Below are positions 36,708 to 49,809 of a stretch of 64,000 nucleotides of DNA, in pieces. The DNA is from Aptenodytes patagonicus (taxonomy: Eukaryota > Chordata > Aves > Sphenisciformes > Spheniscidae). Below the pieces are notes generated by a model. It ran no database searches. It was given only the letters and a program-made list of their open reading frames with translations, and was not told where the DNA came from. Both the position numbers and the translations under genes were made by a program. How positions within the stretch are numbered: the first letter of the stretch is position 1; each line of letters begins with the position of its first letter. The stretch lies in the NCBI RefSeq assembly GCF_965638725.1, contig NC_134949.1:55270151-55334150 (forward strand), given 5' to 3'.

Positions 36708-36752
36708 ATCCAAACCTGGGCTGCTTCCAGGCAAAGACTCATGCTACTGAGC
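36708..36752 (+). repeat. possible MIR-type SINE remnant
   Basis: GAGATCCAAACCTGGGCTGC, then CAAAGACTCATGCTACTGAGCC resembles the tRNA-related tail pattern (GATTCGAACC...GCTCTAACCACTGAGC). Short and degraded; by-eye match only. Confidence 0.22.
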
Positions 36753-39700
36753 CCTCCTTCCTCTCCCTTTAATGGAGGTGGTGCCTGGATAATCACATGT
36801 GCCTGCAGTCCCCTGGCTTGACTCAGAGGTAACTGCAGGGGAGCTGGAGGCTGAGCCGCACCAGCTCCTGCAAGCACACATCATCTCACGCACACACAGC
36901 TGAGCTGGTGGCTCATCATTATCTGGGCAGTGATGGACACCAGTCCCAACCGACAAGTACATTGTCTAACAGGGGAGCAGGGGCTAATCACAGCACTGAG
37001 TTCCTGGCTCCTTTTCCATTTTCCTTAGGATTAACTCTTGTCATTGGATGTTGATGAGGTGAATCTAAGCAGCAAAAGATCTCAGACCTGAAGCTGTCCC
37101 AATCTCTTTGTAAGGGTGGAAGGAAGAGGGACCCAGTGGGGTGGTGGGGAGCCAGGCAGGGAGACTGTGTGCCCCCTCTTGGCTCAACCCTCCAGGGTAG
37201 TGGGCAACACAAATCCCAAGTGACTTCAGCCATGGGACATGGTACCTGCAGGTGCAGTGCCATCTTCCCCACCACTCCATGCAGTTGCTCTGACCACTGT
37301 CACAGCAGAGGGGCATTGATCCTTGACATGCTTCCATCCTTGCAAATCTCTCTGCATGCAGAGAACTGAATAACTTCTAGCATAATTAGCTTCTCCATCT
37401 GTTAAAACAGCCTGAGACCCAGCAAAGCTCTCACCAACAGCTGGCTTACAGGACAGAGAAGACTAAACAGAGTAGGACAGCTCTTCTGATCTGCAGCCTT
37501 ACTCAGAAGGGGCACTACTATCAAGTGTAAGTCAGTGGGGTTTACGGTCCCTCCCTGAAGGAGGATGCCCTTTCAGCTGGCACCGATCATTTGCTTAAAT
37601 GGGAATCTCTGTAGGAAGGAATGAGGAGAGCCAAAACACCTGGATGTTCTCAGGGCATGAAGTAAGGGAATGCTTGGGATAGGCCTCCCTGTTCAGACTG
37701 TCCTGTCCTCCCTGGCACTGACTGAATCGTAGCCCATGCTGGCAGCTGGACTCAAGGCTCTCTGTGGACTCTCCCCCGGGCTCTGACGATTTGTCCTGTC
37801 TTGTCCTATTAGCTAGATGAAGCAAGCACAGGTTTCCCAGAACAAGCTGCATGCCTGCCACTTCTGCTATGTAAAATCTGCCAGCAGCAGCTTGCTGCAG
37901 AGGTTTCATAAGAGGGAGGAAGTCATGGGCTAGAGGCACTTGGTTGAGGGTTTCTCTGGCTGCAGCTCTGCCTGGAAGAAGTTCCTGTCCCTTGTCTTGT
38001 GAGCTGGACCAGATACGCAATCATGAACAGACAGCAGGGGGGATGAGAGTATCTTCCAGTCAAGCAGAGCGACCTTCTGTCTCTGTGGGCAGGACAGCTG
38101 AGATGCAGCTCCCTGCACCCAAATCATCCATCCTCCCATTGCACCATGGCCTCCTACTTAGCCTCCAGCTGGTACCCTGGCCAAGGGGAGGAGAAAGGCA
38201 GGAGTGGGATGTAATCCTGTCACCTTGTGCTGACAGTGAGCGTTCATCCTTTGCAGCTTCCTCTGATCATCTGTAGCACTGATTTTCCTGTTTCAGCCCT
38301 GTCCAGCTCTGCAGGTGAATTCCCGAAAGCGCTGTGAACTAACTGCGCTTCCTAAAGGTCTGAAGAATGAGGACATTATTTACTTTTGGCTGTCGATGGG
38401 CATCAAATGGTGTGAAAGAAATGTATGCCTCAGCTCCATCACTATCTGGGACCAAAATAACAGATAAAAGAAGAAAATCAGTGGGAGTTATCATTATATG
38501 GAGTTGCCATGGAAATAGCATGAGAGAACTTGGAGGAAAGCTAGCACACCATGTCTCCAGGAGGGCATAAATCCCCTGCTAGCCTCACTCCTTTTTATCA
38601 CATTAACAGACAATATTTCTTGCTTTAGCAAGAGGTGGGAAAACATCAAAGCACAGTTCTGACATTTTTTTCTATCCCTTGATTTCTCTGACCAAGACCT
38701 CCCTGACCCCTCAAGAAGTAGAAATGTGAACCCTAGTGCTATTGGAAAGTTGTCCTGGAAACCATTTGATAATTTCAGTAAAATGGTAAGAGGGATATAA
38801 TTTTCCCCAGAAAATATTTATTGACTTTTGTGAAATCATATGAAAAAATGAAAAAACTTTTTTTAAAATGTACTATTCTAAGACTTTCTTCAAAGAAAAA
38901 TGTCATATTTCTTTAAAAGAATTTTTTTAATGCTGATTTCTAAGGAAAAGCATTACAATTTAAATGATCTCAGAGTTTTGGTGAAGTTGCTGTCTTATGC
39001 TGTGGCACCATTCTGGGAAGCCCATTTTAGTCTCCTCAGTCACTAAATCCCGCTTTTAAACTGCCTCATCCCCTCTGGTCAGGACAGAACAACTGTGCCT
39101 GCTCATGCACTATATCTTGCGACTCCACAAACACAGCCCTGAGGCATGATGTTGTATGGGGGTGGCATCCTCCAGCACGTGCATCCAGTTCTCCACCTTG
39201 CGCTTCCTGGTGGGCCGCGGGTCACTCCTCTGGAGGGTAGTCCCCAACCGGGACTATCAGTGATGACTGTGGCAGTCTGACTCAGAGTGAACTACCATTT
39301 GGATGCTGGCATCCAGCTACTTATGAGTACAGATATGCGAGTGTGAGTGAAAAAAACCAGTTCTGTTCTCAAACAAAATCATTGTCCTCTCCTATAAGGC
39401 CTCACATTGAGTTCTGCTGCCTTATCGCTCCAATATTGCAGTATTTTTTACTCAAATACCACCTTCCCCATCCCTAACTCCTATCTTTCCCTAGGGCTTT
39501 GTCCACTACGGGATGTGACTGAGCACCTTTAGAGATAAGAAGGACCCTCAGCCTGCAGCCAGGCTCCAGAGGGGAGAGGACAGACAGGAAAGCCTGGGGC
39601 ACGGCAGCAGTAAAGCCTTCGTATTTGTGTCTGCTCCCTTTCAGCAGAGCCAGTAAGTGAGAAAGAAAAGATGCCTAGGAGCCTCCAATGAAACCTCATC

Positions 39701-42700
39701 TTCCTCACCCACCAGTACAAATACTTTGTCCCCGCATCAGTGCTGCAAGGGCAAGTGAGATGAAAGGAAGCAGAATAACAAGAGGGGAAGCCAAAGAGCA
39801 CGGTCCCCAAATGCTCCTTTAAGAGCCAATTCAAGTTACGTCCCAGCTACTGACCCCAGTTCTGGCTCGGAGCCCCATTTCAGCAACTGAATTTCCATCA
39901 CATTTGTGACTCCACTTGCAAGAGCTGGGACCTCAAGTGATATGCAACCCTGCATTTGGAAAACTCTCTCCTACAGAATAGCTAAAGCTGTGGAATTAAT
40001 TTGTGTGGGGTGACAACTCTGGTCCAGGCTGCTTCTTTGGCTTAGAGTCATCACATTTGCCATGATGGCAGTAATTTCAACTTTTTCCCCTAAAGCTGTC
40101 TTAAAGAAAGAAAGGAAGGGGGGGGGAGAGGGGAGGAAGGTCTCTTTTGACATCTGCATTTCTAAGGCAAAAGTCTTACAGTTTTCTAAGGTGCTACCAG
40201 AAACCAAGATTTCTCCTCAGAACAAAACTCCTGTGCTAAGTTCTTGTTGATTGTTTTGTCTGTTTGCTCAGCATCAATTTAAGATAAAATTATACACATA
40301 GTTTTATAAATGCTATTTATAAAGCTGTGAATACATATTATGCATATTTTGTGACAAAATTGATCCATTTTTACCCCTATGAAATGACAACTCCCAAACA
40401 CTGAATAATTCTGAAGGGGCTATTTTTATGGCACTTGGTGGTACATTTGTTGCTGAGTAGCAGTTCTCTGTCTATAGCCATGGGAATAGACATCATTTTT
40501 AGCTTGTCATAATTCTGGAACTGGATTTGTTCCAGAAGAATTTGTCATAACAGTGGGCTGTGCATGGCTATTTATGATAAATGGCTTTGTGGATTATGGG
40601 ATCAAACATTCTGGAAAACAATTGTGTTTATCTTCGCATCTGGACTGTCTGGAGAGCTCCCATTCATGCCCTTGCTGTGTGTCCCAGTACGGGGAGCTGC
40701 AGTCATCAGGAAACTCTCTGGCTGGGTGGCAGTTCCCAGGACAGTCTCCTCATCTCCCTGGTGTGCCTGGTCATATATTGTTGATTTCAGTAGAGTTATC
40801 TGGAAGCAGCTGCCTCCAGTGTTTCTTCAGGATTGTTATTTTCACATATTTATTTCCAGGGAAAGGGAAAACATCCAGAGCCTTTTCAAATGCTACTGCC
40901 TTAGCATGAGGAGCAGGAGTAACTTGAAAGGTGAAACAAAAATCCCTGTCTGTATCTATGCAATTTTTGCCACATTGTGTGCATTCTGGGCTTCCATTCA
41001 AAATAAACAAATTTTTAAAAGCCAAAACCTAAATCATACGCTACAGAAAAAGCTTTCATTTTTCTCTCTTGTTCAGAAATAGCACCATCGCAATGTAAAG
41101 TAAATGAACTCCTGCCGCCTGTTAACAAACCAGCTCGGTGTTTGTCTAACAAACAACTCCCCTGGTTCAAGATCTGGCCTTCATTCCTGGATACAGAGAG
41201 ATCTCCTATGCAACCATTAAAAAGCTGATACCGACCATGCCTGGAGTGTGTATCTGAGGAGCAAAGCGGGGAACAGGGCATTGCCTGCCTTGAAAGTGAG
41301 CAGTGCCATTGCCATGCCCAGGGAGATGAGAGGTGAGGCGTGAAGCTACATAGGGGTCAACACATGGTCAGACCAACAAATACACCTGGCAGGAACAAAA
41401 CCACCCCTGGGCACCTCATGTGCCTGAAACCGTACCCTTTTTTTTCCATCTCTATTTGCTCCAGACCCTGTTTCCCTATTCAGATCAAGCAAGCACTCCA
41501 AAACCTGCAGGACTGCCTTCATCGTTTTGAAATCGGCTGGGCAGGTTCCCAACTGGAGGGTGTTTTAGGCCAGGTTTCCAAGACGGAGTATCTCATAAAA
41601 TCGGTGTTTCTGTTTTTCCCCTCCTTGGGGCAGGGAGGGGTGCTCAGAGCAGTCTCAGCTGCTCTCGTGGCTCAGGATTTTGCCCCTCCTGGGAAGCGGT
41701 GCTGAGAATGTCCTCAGAGAAAGAGCACTGCTCTCCGCGAAGGCATATATCAGTCTTGCGCAAAGCAGCTGGCAACACAGCGGGAGCAGAGTCGTGCTTG
41801 AGATTTTCAGGGAGATCTTTGTTCCCTGGGCCCTGGTGGAGGGAGGAGACAGGGTCTGGCTCAAGGCAGGACTGGAGAAGCTAGGAGGCATCTCTGGTTC
41901 CTCTTCTATGTTTAACTGTACTGCAGCCATCACAGAATAAACCCTTATCAGAAGGGGTTTGGCTGTCTCCCCTTCCCCACCAACGTCTGCCAAGGCAAAG
42001 GGCCAGCACATGAGTTCTGGGGCACCCAAGGCGCTATGTCCAACTGACCCACCCCCACACCACCCTCCCCTGAGATAGTACAACCAGGGTGTCAACATTC
42101 TCCCTCCTACATCCCACAGGATTTTTCCTCCCCCTTCAGCTTGGGTTTCCCACGCATGGGTACCAGCGTGCAGGTGGAAGCACGGAATTGGAGAATGAGA
42201 GGCATGGTTTTACATGAACTTAATTACCCCAAATAAACACCACTGCAGTAACCAACTCCTTCAAAGTACTACAGCTCATGAAAGAGATTTCAACGAGCCA
42301 GCACATGTTGATTTGGAAAGATGTTCCCTTGCAAAGCTGAGTCATAAAGAGGATTGAGAAACTCTGCAATCAGTGATTAAACAGCTAGAAAGATCTGCCA
42401 GAAGGAAAGTGTGACCAAAATTGTCATGCTATACACTACCTTTTATTTCAATGCTTTGTTTGAAATAGCAAAAGGTTTCATTTGTTTCATTTGTCTGAGT
42501 ACGATGGATTTCAAATTTCAGATCCCCTCCTCTCTTACTCACAGAAACATTCAATTCTGTTGCTCTTGTACTTCATCAGTCATGTGGGAAGGTGACTGAA
42601 CTTTTTGTCTAACGGCAGAAGCCGCTTCAATTGCTTCTTTGGACTCCAATTAGGAAAGGCCTTAAATTAAACACCAGGGATATAAAAAAATTGAACGAGA

Positions 42701-44559
42701 CTGGAAAACTCTGGAAAAATACTCAAGGGAGAACAGTTGCCATGGCAATGCTTCTCTGTTTTCTCTTGGGATAACAGAAGTATGTGCTGAAGAAGACACT
42801 TCCCCAACACACACCTCACTTAGACCCAAACCTACTTAGCTTCAAAGCCCAGGCATGGGCAGGGTGGGTGGTGCAGCTGCCCACATAGCACAGGCGTGGG
42901 CCCTGCTGTCCCACCACAGGGAGCCCTAGTGTCAGGTCACACTGCCAATGTCACACTGCACACACAACGCCATGCTGTTACCCACGTCATGATGCAGGTC
43001 AGAGCACTGCAGCGCATGGCTGAGGAACTGCTTTTCCATACCAGTTGCCTCTCGATGGCCTCACAGCTCCAGAGCATCTCTGCTGCTTCTTGGTCCCACA
43101 AAGCAAGTGGGCTTGGTGAGAAGCTCACAGCTTACGATGTCCAGCTGCATCAGCTTGTGGGATTGCGGAGGGGGAGAAGGGCCATGGCACTTGTAAGTCC
43201 ACACTGCAGGACAGGCTGCAGGGGATGTAAAACAGGAGGCACTGGCCTGATCCTGTGCTTGGTACATGGCAGTGAGTTGATCTATACTCATGAGACTCCA
43301 GATCCTCAAAGACATTGAAACACCTAAATCCCAGTGGTATCTTTCAGGATATGTTTTCTGGGATCTTCCACTTCCATTCGTACTTTTGAAAAATCTGCAT
43401 CTAAATTTGAGGCTTCTCAACCCAGTCTTCTCACTGGGACTGCACAGAAGACACATCCGAGGCTGCCCCAGGATCTTGAGCTGCTGATCAGCCTGACCTC
43501 ACATTCAGTCTAAGACCAGCACGGCTCCTTCCACCCCATTCACTCGAGTTTCTCCTCACAGAAAGTGGGGAGTGGGCAGCAGTGAGGGGTAGCGGAGAGG
43601 CATGCACCCAAATCTCACCTAGGCATGGGCTCTGGATGTGGAATTAGACAGACAGCACCTTAGGAATCAAGCAGCATTTGCACTGACCCATCTTCTGCAG
43701 CAGCTCCCACAGAGGACTGGAAAAAAAGCATCCGCCATGGCTGAAAACTGTCTTGTGCAACAGATTCTGCTGAGAGCAAAGCAGAGATTATGAATGAGCT
43801 GACAAAACCAGCCTGCTGTTGGCATAGGCACGAAGCAGAGACGGAGTAGCTACGCTGGAAGTGTTTCATCCATTACTGTCAGAGAAGTCACTTTTACCAC
43901 TGATCCTGCTCCAATAAATCATGTTGCCAAGCAGTTTTACAGAGGTGTTATACATCCAAAGCTACTTATGGTCCCGTTAAAAGAGATGCATTTCTTTTTT
44001 AGCTCAGTGTGGCTGAAATGCTGTCACAGAAGAAAGAGAGTCGCTGCTCAGAGTGCTATCATAAAAGAGGTATTAGTGTAATTACAGCAGGAGGGACGAT
44101 GTGAGCTAGGAGCCACCCCTGTCCCATCGCCTTCGGGCAGCCTTGCAAAGCTGAAAATTTGCTACCACAAGCACAATAGCTGCTCATGCACCCTTTGCCA
44201 TGGTGATTGATGAAAATGGGGAAACAATTATGTTACTTCCCCGTTCACCATAAATCACCCATCCCCTCAAAGTGACTAGAGTATTATAAGTCTGGCCAGA
44301 TTTATACGGGCAACTTAACCAATTAGCTCTTTTATAAAGGCTGTTGTCTTCTTAATGCGGTGTTAGATATATTTAGGCATGTGTCTACAAAAGAAAGTGT
44401 TTCTTTCCGAAGCTAACAAAGCTCTCATTCTAGCAGACTTAAAACCTCAGTCTGCAAACATTCGCCCTGTGGCTGTGTTTGCATTAGCAAGTTAGTCAGC
44501 GACAGCAGAAGCCAACCAATAGGTCAAAATGGGGGTTCTGGAGGCCCCTACACATACAC

Positions 44560-44655
44560 TACATATATACATATACATGTACATATACATGTACACATAC
44601 ATATACACATATTTGTACAGGTATACATGTACATATATATAAATACATATGGTTT
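44560..44655. repeat. TACATA/TGTACA-type microsatellite
   Basis: A long alternating pyrimidine-purine stretch of CATATA, CATGTA and CACATA units. Confidence 0.92.
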
Positions 44656-45365
44656 GCCACTGTTGAGGCAAACTCTCACAGGAAAACTCTCACAGATTAT
44701 GTTACTAAGTGGGGCAGCTTAGGAAGCTGGTATATCCAGTACAGCTAAATCTACACGGCATGCGTATAATTCCCATCAAGATTATGCTTTTGAATTTGGC
44801 TCTGTTTAAATGTGGCCCTCCCTGTGGCAGGCCCTATCGCCATCACACCACTGCCCTGCACAGTGCTGGGAGGGACCTGCCTGGCTGCTAATTAGCAGCA
44901 AGGCCACTCCTGTCTCTGGAAGGCAGAGATAATTCGCAAGGCCGTTACCCACCTAAGCCCGTCCAGCCCAGCAGGCAGCGCAGGCAGCTGTGGAGGTGCT
45001 CCTCTTCCCCACCAAGCAGGGCAATGGGAGAGGGGCCCTGGGCAGCGATGCAGCCTTTGCTGCGCACCCCCACCGCACCCCAACAACCCAGCAAGGCAGC
45101 CACCAACAGCACCGAGGTGCCTATGCAAGAAGAAACGTCCTTCTTCCAGTTTCCCCTGCACAGTCGTCTTAAATCCACACACAACAGTTAACGTCATGAC
45201 TCCCTGTCGAACATCAGAAAAGCACCAAAATGTCCCTGTTTCAGCGTTTGCTTGAGACAGAAAAGGGCACTACACAGGCACAGAAGAGAAGCAAGGAGGT
45301 CTCTAGGCAGTCTGCTGCATTATTATTCCTCGGAGAACAAATACTGGAGGGGACAGAGAAAAAGC

Positions 45366-45381
45366 TTTTTTTTTTTTTTTT
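45366..45381. repeat. T16 homopolymer
   Basis: Sixteen consecutive T residues, 25 bp before the candidate LTR boundary. Confidence 0.95.
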
Positions 45382-45406
45382 AACATCAGTTCAGGAGTCA
45401 ATTGCG

Positions 45407-45988
45407 TGTAACAAAGCGGCTGTGACCATGCTGGCCTCGGGTCATGTCGCGGGTGGAGTGAGAGTGCACTTTACTCGTAAGAGAGAAGCAACAATATACT
45501 TCATTGATATAAAACAGTGAGTTAACAAAGTTCAATGGTAAATGCAACAGCAGTTAACAAGATTCAATGGCAAGGTACACTTGATTATTTACTGCATAGA
45601 GGACAGGGTCAGACAAAACTGTCAGGGAGACCCTCCCGTTGAGTTGTGAGGTTCAGAAAGGACCCCCTTGCTTTCTAAACTCCTCAGAGAGGAGTCTAGG
45701 TGTGCCTGGATCCAATCCTAGTCCCAGACTTGGTCAACAGTTTATGTTTAAAGTATTATATATGCGCAATCAATCCTTTATATCACTTAGCTAAGATTTC
45801 AAAGTTTAGCAAGCTATTAGTCACTTACTGAGAATCTGTTGCGGCAAGGAATCTCTCAACCTCGAGGAGTAACCTTAAGAGGCGTCCCTACTCAAGGGGA
45901 GATCCTGGCGTGCAGCCCACTGCCACGCAAGAGAGGTCAACAGGCCCTGGGCTGTTCACTATTTATGGAGTAAGATGATTGACTTACA
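45407..45988. mobile_element. candidate solo LTR of a second retroviral family
   Basis: A 582-bp segment begins TGTAAC and ends TTACA, a short inverted repeat with the TG...CA termini of LTRs. Inside are a duplicated motif (GTTAACAA followed by TTCAATGG, at about 45523 and 45554), a TATATATG element at about 45758 and an ATAAATAG-type element on the minus strand near 45962. The base composition differs from the flanks. ATTGCG before the left end and TTTGCG a few bases after the right end are similar but offset, so a clean target duplication is not shown. Orientation is undecided. It could also be another kind of dispersed repeat. Confidence 0.4.
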
Positions 45989-47140
45989 GTCTATTTGCGT
46001 ACCAGCAAGATGTCTGGGTTGCTATGCCAGACGGCCTTTGGCCATTGTGTTGCCAGCCGTCTCCAAAGTCCAGCATATGCTGGATGCAGCCATCACGACC
46101 CCCACTGGTGGTTATTCCTTACACGGGGTGGTGGCAGGGAGGGCGCACCGCTATAGGTCAAAACCAGAGCGCACCTCTGACTCCTGGCCGCAGCACAAAG
46201 AGCGTGCTGGAAACCCTCTAATGTCAACGGCAAGTCTGGCTGTCCAAACAAACATGCACCCGCAGCGACGGAGGCGTATCAAAAAGCTGGCTGACCCAGC
46301 TGCCTACACAGCAGAGAGACAACCTGCTGGAAACCCTCAGCCAAAGGGTATTTCTGCCATTCTACACGCAAGGAACTCCTTGCCATAGGAAAAAAAGATG
46401 CCGTGGATAGTAAGCTTACCTTAGTCTAAAAAGCAACCGGACAAAGACATGGGATAAAATCTATCACGGTCTACCAAGCACAATAAAAAATATCCCTGAG
46501 CAGCACTGTACTAAAGACGGGAGAATATTTAGAGGACATATCAGCCCACAGTTGCACTGATCCTGTAATCTGTCTCAGGTGTCCACTACTGTCCATCACT
46601 GGCAGCAGGGCACTGAGCTAGATGGACCTCAATATGACAGTATGTCTAACATTTCTGGGTAGTAGGTTGTGTTGAAAATCAGTCATGAATATTTGCCTGA
46701 ACACTGCCTGTGAACCCCAGCCACAGGAACACACAAGTGAATGCACAATTTTCCTCAGGTGAGCAGCCCCCTAGTTTCTACATTAACACAAATAAATCAG
46801 TCAAAGCCTCTCAGTGGCTGGAACCAACCATCTCCAAAGAAGGAGATCACTCCATCAGCTCCCATCTTGCACAGTCAGATAATGCAGGGCCACACCATAC
46901 CTAAAATAGCAATTTATTGGAAAAAGCATTATGACTATTTATAGATGATATGACATGATTAGTACCCCAAACAGAAAGATAAACTGGCAAGGTAAAGTCT
47001 TTTAAATCAACAACTCCCACTGAGCTCACAAAGTCAATGATCAGCACAAAAATTGTAAATCACAATATTATTATTATTATTTTATTTATTTAAAAGCCCT
47101 AGAAAATGCAGACAGAACACAGGCATCTTTGCTTGAACAG
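45989..47140. other. intergenic stretch between the two LTR-type elements
   Basis: About 1.15 kb. The CpG-containing part at 45989-46390 may be an extension of the same repeat. An ancient LINE/SINE 3' tail is at 46545-46650 and a TTA-rich tract at 47066-47094. No gene recognised. Confidence 0.5.
46545..46650 (+). mobile_element. ancient CR1-like LINE or SINE 3' tail
   Basis: The text CACTGGCAGCAGGGCACTGA, then GCTAGATGGACCTCAATATG and ACAGTATG matches the tail found in old reptile and bird CR1-related repeats (ACTGGGCTAGATGGACC...TCTGACCCAGTATGG). Short, diverged, plus orientation. Confidence 0.45.
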
Positions 47141-47680
47141 GGTCCTGGCTTCGGCTGGGATAAAGTTAATTTTCTTCCTAGTAGTTGGTATAGTGCTGTT
47201 TTGGATTTAGGATAAGAATAATGTTGATGACACACTGATGTTTTAGCTGTTGCTGAGCAGTGCTTACACTAAGTCAAGGACTTTTCAGTTTCTCATACTG
47301 CCCTGCCAGCAAGGAGGCTGGAGGTGCACAAGAAGCTGGGAGGGGACACAGCCAGGACAGCTGACCCAAACTGGACAAAGGGATATTCCTTACCATATGA
47401 CGTCATGCTGAACAAATACTGGAGAGGTTGGCCAGGGGGGCGTGGCCGCTGCTCAGGAACTGGCTGGGCGTCAGTCAGTGGGTGGTGAGCAATTGCATTG
47501 TGCATCACTTGTTTTGTATATTCTTTTGTCATTATTATTATTTTCCCTTCCTTTTCCGTCCTATTAAATTATCTTCATCTCAACCCACAAGTTTTACCTT
47601 TTTTCCGATTCTCTCCCCCATCCCACAAGTGAGCGAACGGCTGTGTGGTGTTCAGCTGCCGGCCAGGTTAAACCACAACA
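47141..47680 (+). mobile_element. solo LTR of an avian endogenous retrovirus (copy 2)
   Basis: A 540-bp element aligning end to end with the element at 8926-9473, from GTCCTGG.TTCGGC to TTAAACCACAACA, in the same orientation. It is flanked by AACAG (47136-47140) and TACAG (47681-47685), a 5-bp duplication with one substitution. It keeps a CRE (47398-47405) but has lost the TATA box. There is no internal retroviral sequence between the copies, and they are 38 kb apart with different target duplications. They are therefore separate insertions, not the two ends of one provirus. Confidence 0.87.
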
Positions 47681-49735
47681 TACAGAAAAGGCAATTCTGT
47701 GTGCATAAGCTTTTGATATCAGTTAACACTGTTTATGAAACTGCACCCTGCCTACTGCATGCAAAAGGCCAGGAGCAGGGCTGCACAGGCAACGCGATTA
47801 CTGTCACTGTTGGGTCAGAAGCTCTCACTCTCTTTTCAGAGTGTATGCATGTTATGAAAAAAAACCACATGCTGCTGAGATGTGCAGCTCTGTTCATACC
47901 AGATTTATTATTGGTCTTCCTAACATCTGAGATTTCACAGGAGAAATTTTGAGAAATTTCAGGATTTTGATCATTGCCGGACATTCACCACCAGTAGCCA
48001 GAAAGGACTGTATCCACAGTCTACACACAAGTGCCAAAATGAACCCGGGAACACATGAACTGGGCAGCACTGTGCCCCCCCATTCCTCACCCACACAGGT
48101 AAAAATAATCTGGGACATGAATAGGTCCCTTTGGATTCAGGGACGGCCTTAGAAGGGCCTTTGCTCCTTAAAAAACTCCTTCAAAAGCCCAACTCTTTGT
48201 CTGTCTTGATTTCTCTTTTGATCCTCCCCTGCACTGCAATCACTAACTGCAGCCAATAGCTTTTCCCTTTTTTTTTTTAAATTAAATATCTGCTCTTTTT
48301 ACCCATCCTGACTAGCTGCTCTTGCACACAGGTGACTGAAACTCTCTCATGAGGTCCACAGCAAAGCTCTTATATGGCTCAGCAAGAGAGAAAAGGAAAG
48401 CACATCAGAACCTCAGGTTTTTTCCTGTTACTGCTGAGATTTGTTCTCAGAAAGCAGGCGCGTGTTAAACAGCTCGACTGGACAGAATCTGGGATGCCAT
48501 CTGACAAATCTCTCTTTCAGCTCCCGGGGGAAAATAGCTTTTGGAAAGTGCCTGAACTTTGGGGCACTTAAGCATCAGAGGAACACACCTCTTTTAGTGG
48601 AGGTAATGAATTATACAGGCACCCAGAGCAGCATGGTGCGTGAGCGTGTTCCCACTGCGGGCATCCTGCTGCCTCCCTGGCAGAGCCAACAGCTAAAATG
48701 CTGGTTTGATGCCTAACAGTTAAACATTGCCAGTCTTCCTAAAGCAAGACCCACCTTTACTATTGTATTTGAAGTTTCTGAAAGGCTACTCATTATTTGA
48801 CATAAACCCCTATTTTCAAGAACAACCAGGTTTTCCTCTTCCTTTAAAGACAACTGCTCTGAGTAGGCCTTCAGAAACTAACACCATTTAAGAAGAGTTT
48901 TTTTAAAGATCTACACCCACAGTAGTTCCACTAGATGCTCACCATTCTTCAAATGCACCCTCAGATCACAAGTAATAGGCACCTGCTTTTTTCGCAGCCT
49001 CTATTTTTCTAATTCAATTAGATTACCACACACATTTCAGCTTTGGCCCTTGTGTAGACTAGTTTTAAAGAAATGTTACACACAAGTAACAAGGCGGCAA
49101 GGAAATGATATTGGGGCCTCCATGTCACATTGTCCAGCTGCTAGCGGAGATGAGGACATAACACACCCCAAAATGTCTCACCTCAAACAGAAGGATAGCT
49201 GCAAACAGAAACCTGGATCTTCCTCTAAATGACATTTCTCAGTCAGATGACAGAACATTGCTCTCCTGCACACTATGAGTCAATGTAAAGGATGCTTATT
49301 TTCACTGCGCTGTGTCGGTAGCAATGCCCATGTCCCTTCAGACTGCTTTTGGAATGGCACAGATAAAAGCAGCATTTTACAGCTGCAGCAAGCTCAAGAA
49401 GATAAAAAGTCCCTGTACGCACTTTCGTCATGTTCCCCTGCCTGCCTCAGGTGAGACTAATAGTCTGCCAGCACTTGGACGCGACTTCTGTCAGGCACCA
49501 GTGTTAATTAAGTACTTTGGCTGTCTCAGGATTGAACTCTGGGAGCATGAAGGAGATAAAAGCAAGCCACCGAGAGATCATGAGAGTCTGTGGGGTTGAG
49601 GACTTGGTCTGGAACAAAGGAGCAGGATCGTCAGAGGGCTCTGCAGTGTTCTTTTAAAATGGTTGATCCATAAAAGACCAAGGCATAGGTGTGGAGGGAG
49701 GAAAGGATGGTTTACTGCCTCTGCCAAATTATTGG
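47681..49735. other. intergenic stretch between LTR copy 2 and HEBP1
   Basis: About 2 kb, with a T9 tract at 48271-48279. No gene or repeat recognised. Confidence 0.6.
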
Positions 49736-49741
49736 TTTATT
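49736..49741 (-). promoter_or_regulatory. poly(A) signal AATAAA for HEBP1
   Basis: Canonical hexamer on the minus strand, about 70 bp after the HEBP1 TGA, implying a very short 3' UTR. Confidence 0.7.
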
Positions 49742-49809
49742 TTGAAGAGGACAGGGACATAGTGTGGGGAGGCTATCAGTGCAAGCCAGAACCACTGGGA
49801 GCTAGATGC

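Larger units (their letters stand above)
34086..45406. other. intergenic stretch between the CpG island and the candidate LTR
   Basis: About 11.3 kb. It contains A/T tracts (34150-34290), a possible SINE remnant near 36708-36752, a purine tract at 40107-40139, an alternating TACATA-type microsatellite (44560-44655) and a T16 tract (45366-45381). A 172-codon frame at 40564-41082 has no recognisable domain and is not called. No gene recognised. Confidence 0.55.

Noticed and set aside
40564-41082. 172-codon plus-strand frame
   Set aside because: Hydrophobic/aromatic-rich but no signal-anchor pattern, no Kozak start, no neighbouring exon; overlapping frames are equally open.
8926-47680. The two matching LTRs as ends of a single provirus
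   Set aside because: 38 kb apart, different target duplications, no gag/pol/env between them, and GPRC5A lies between them.
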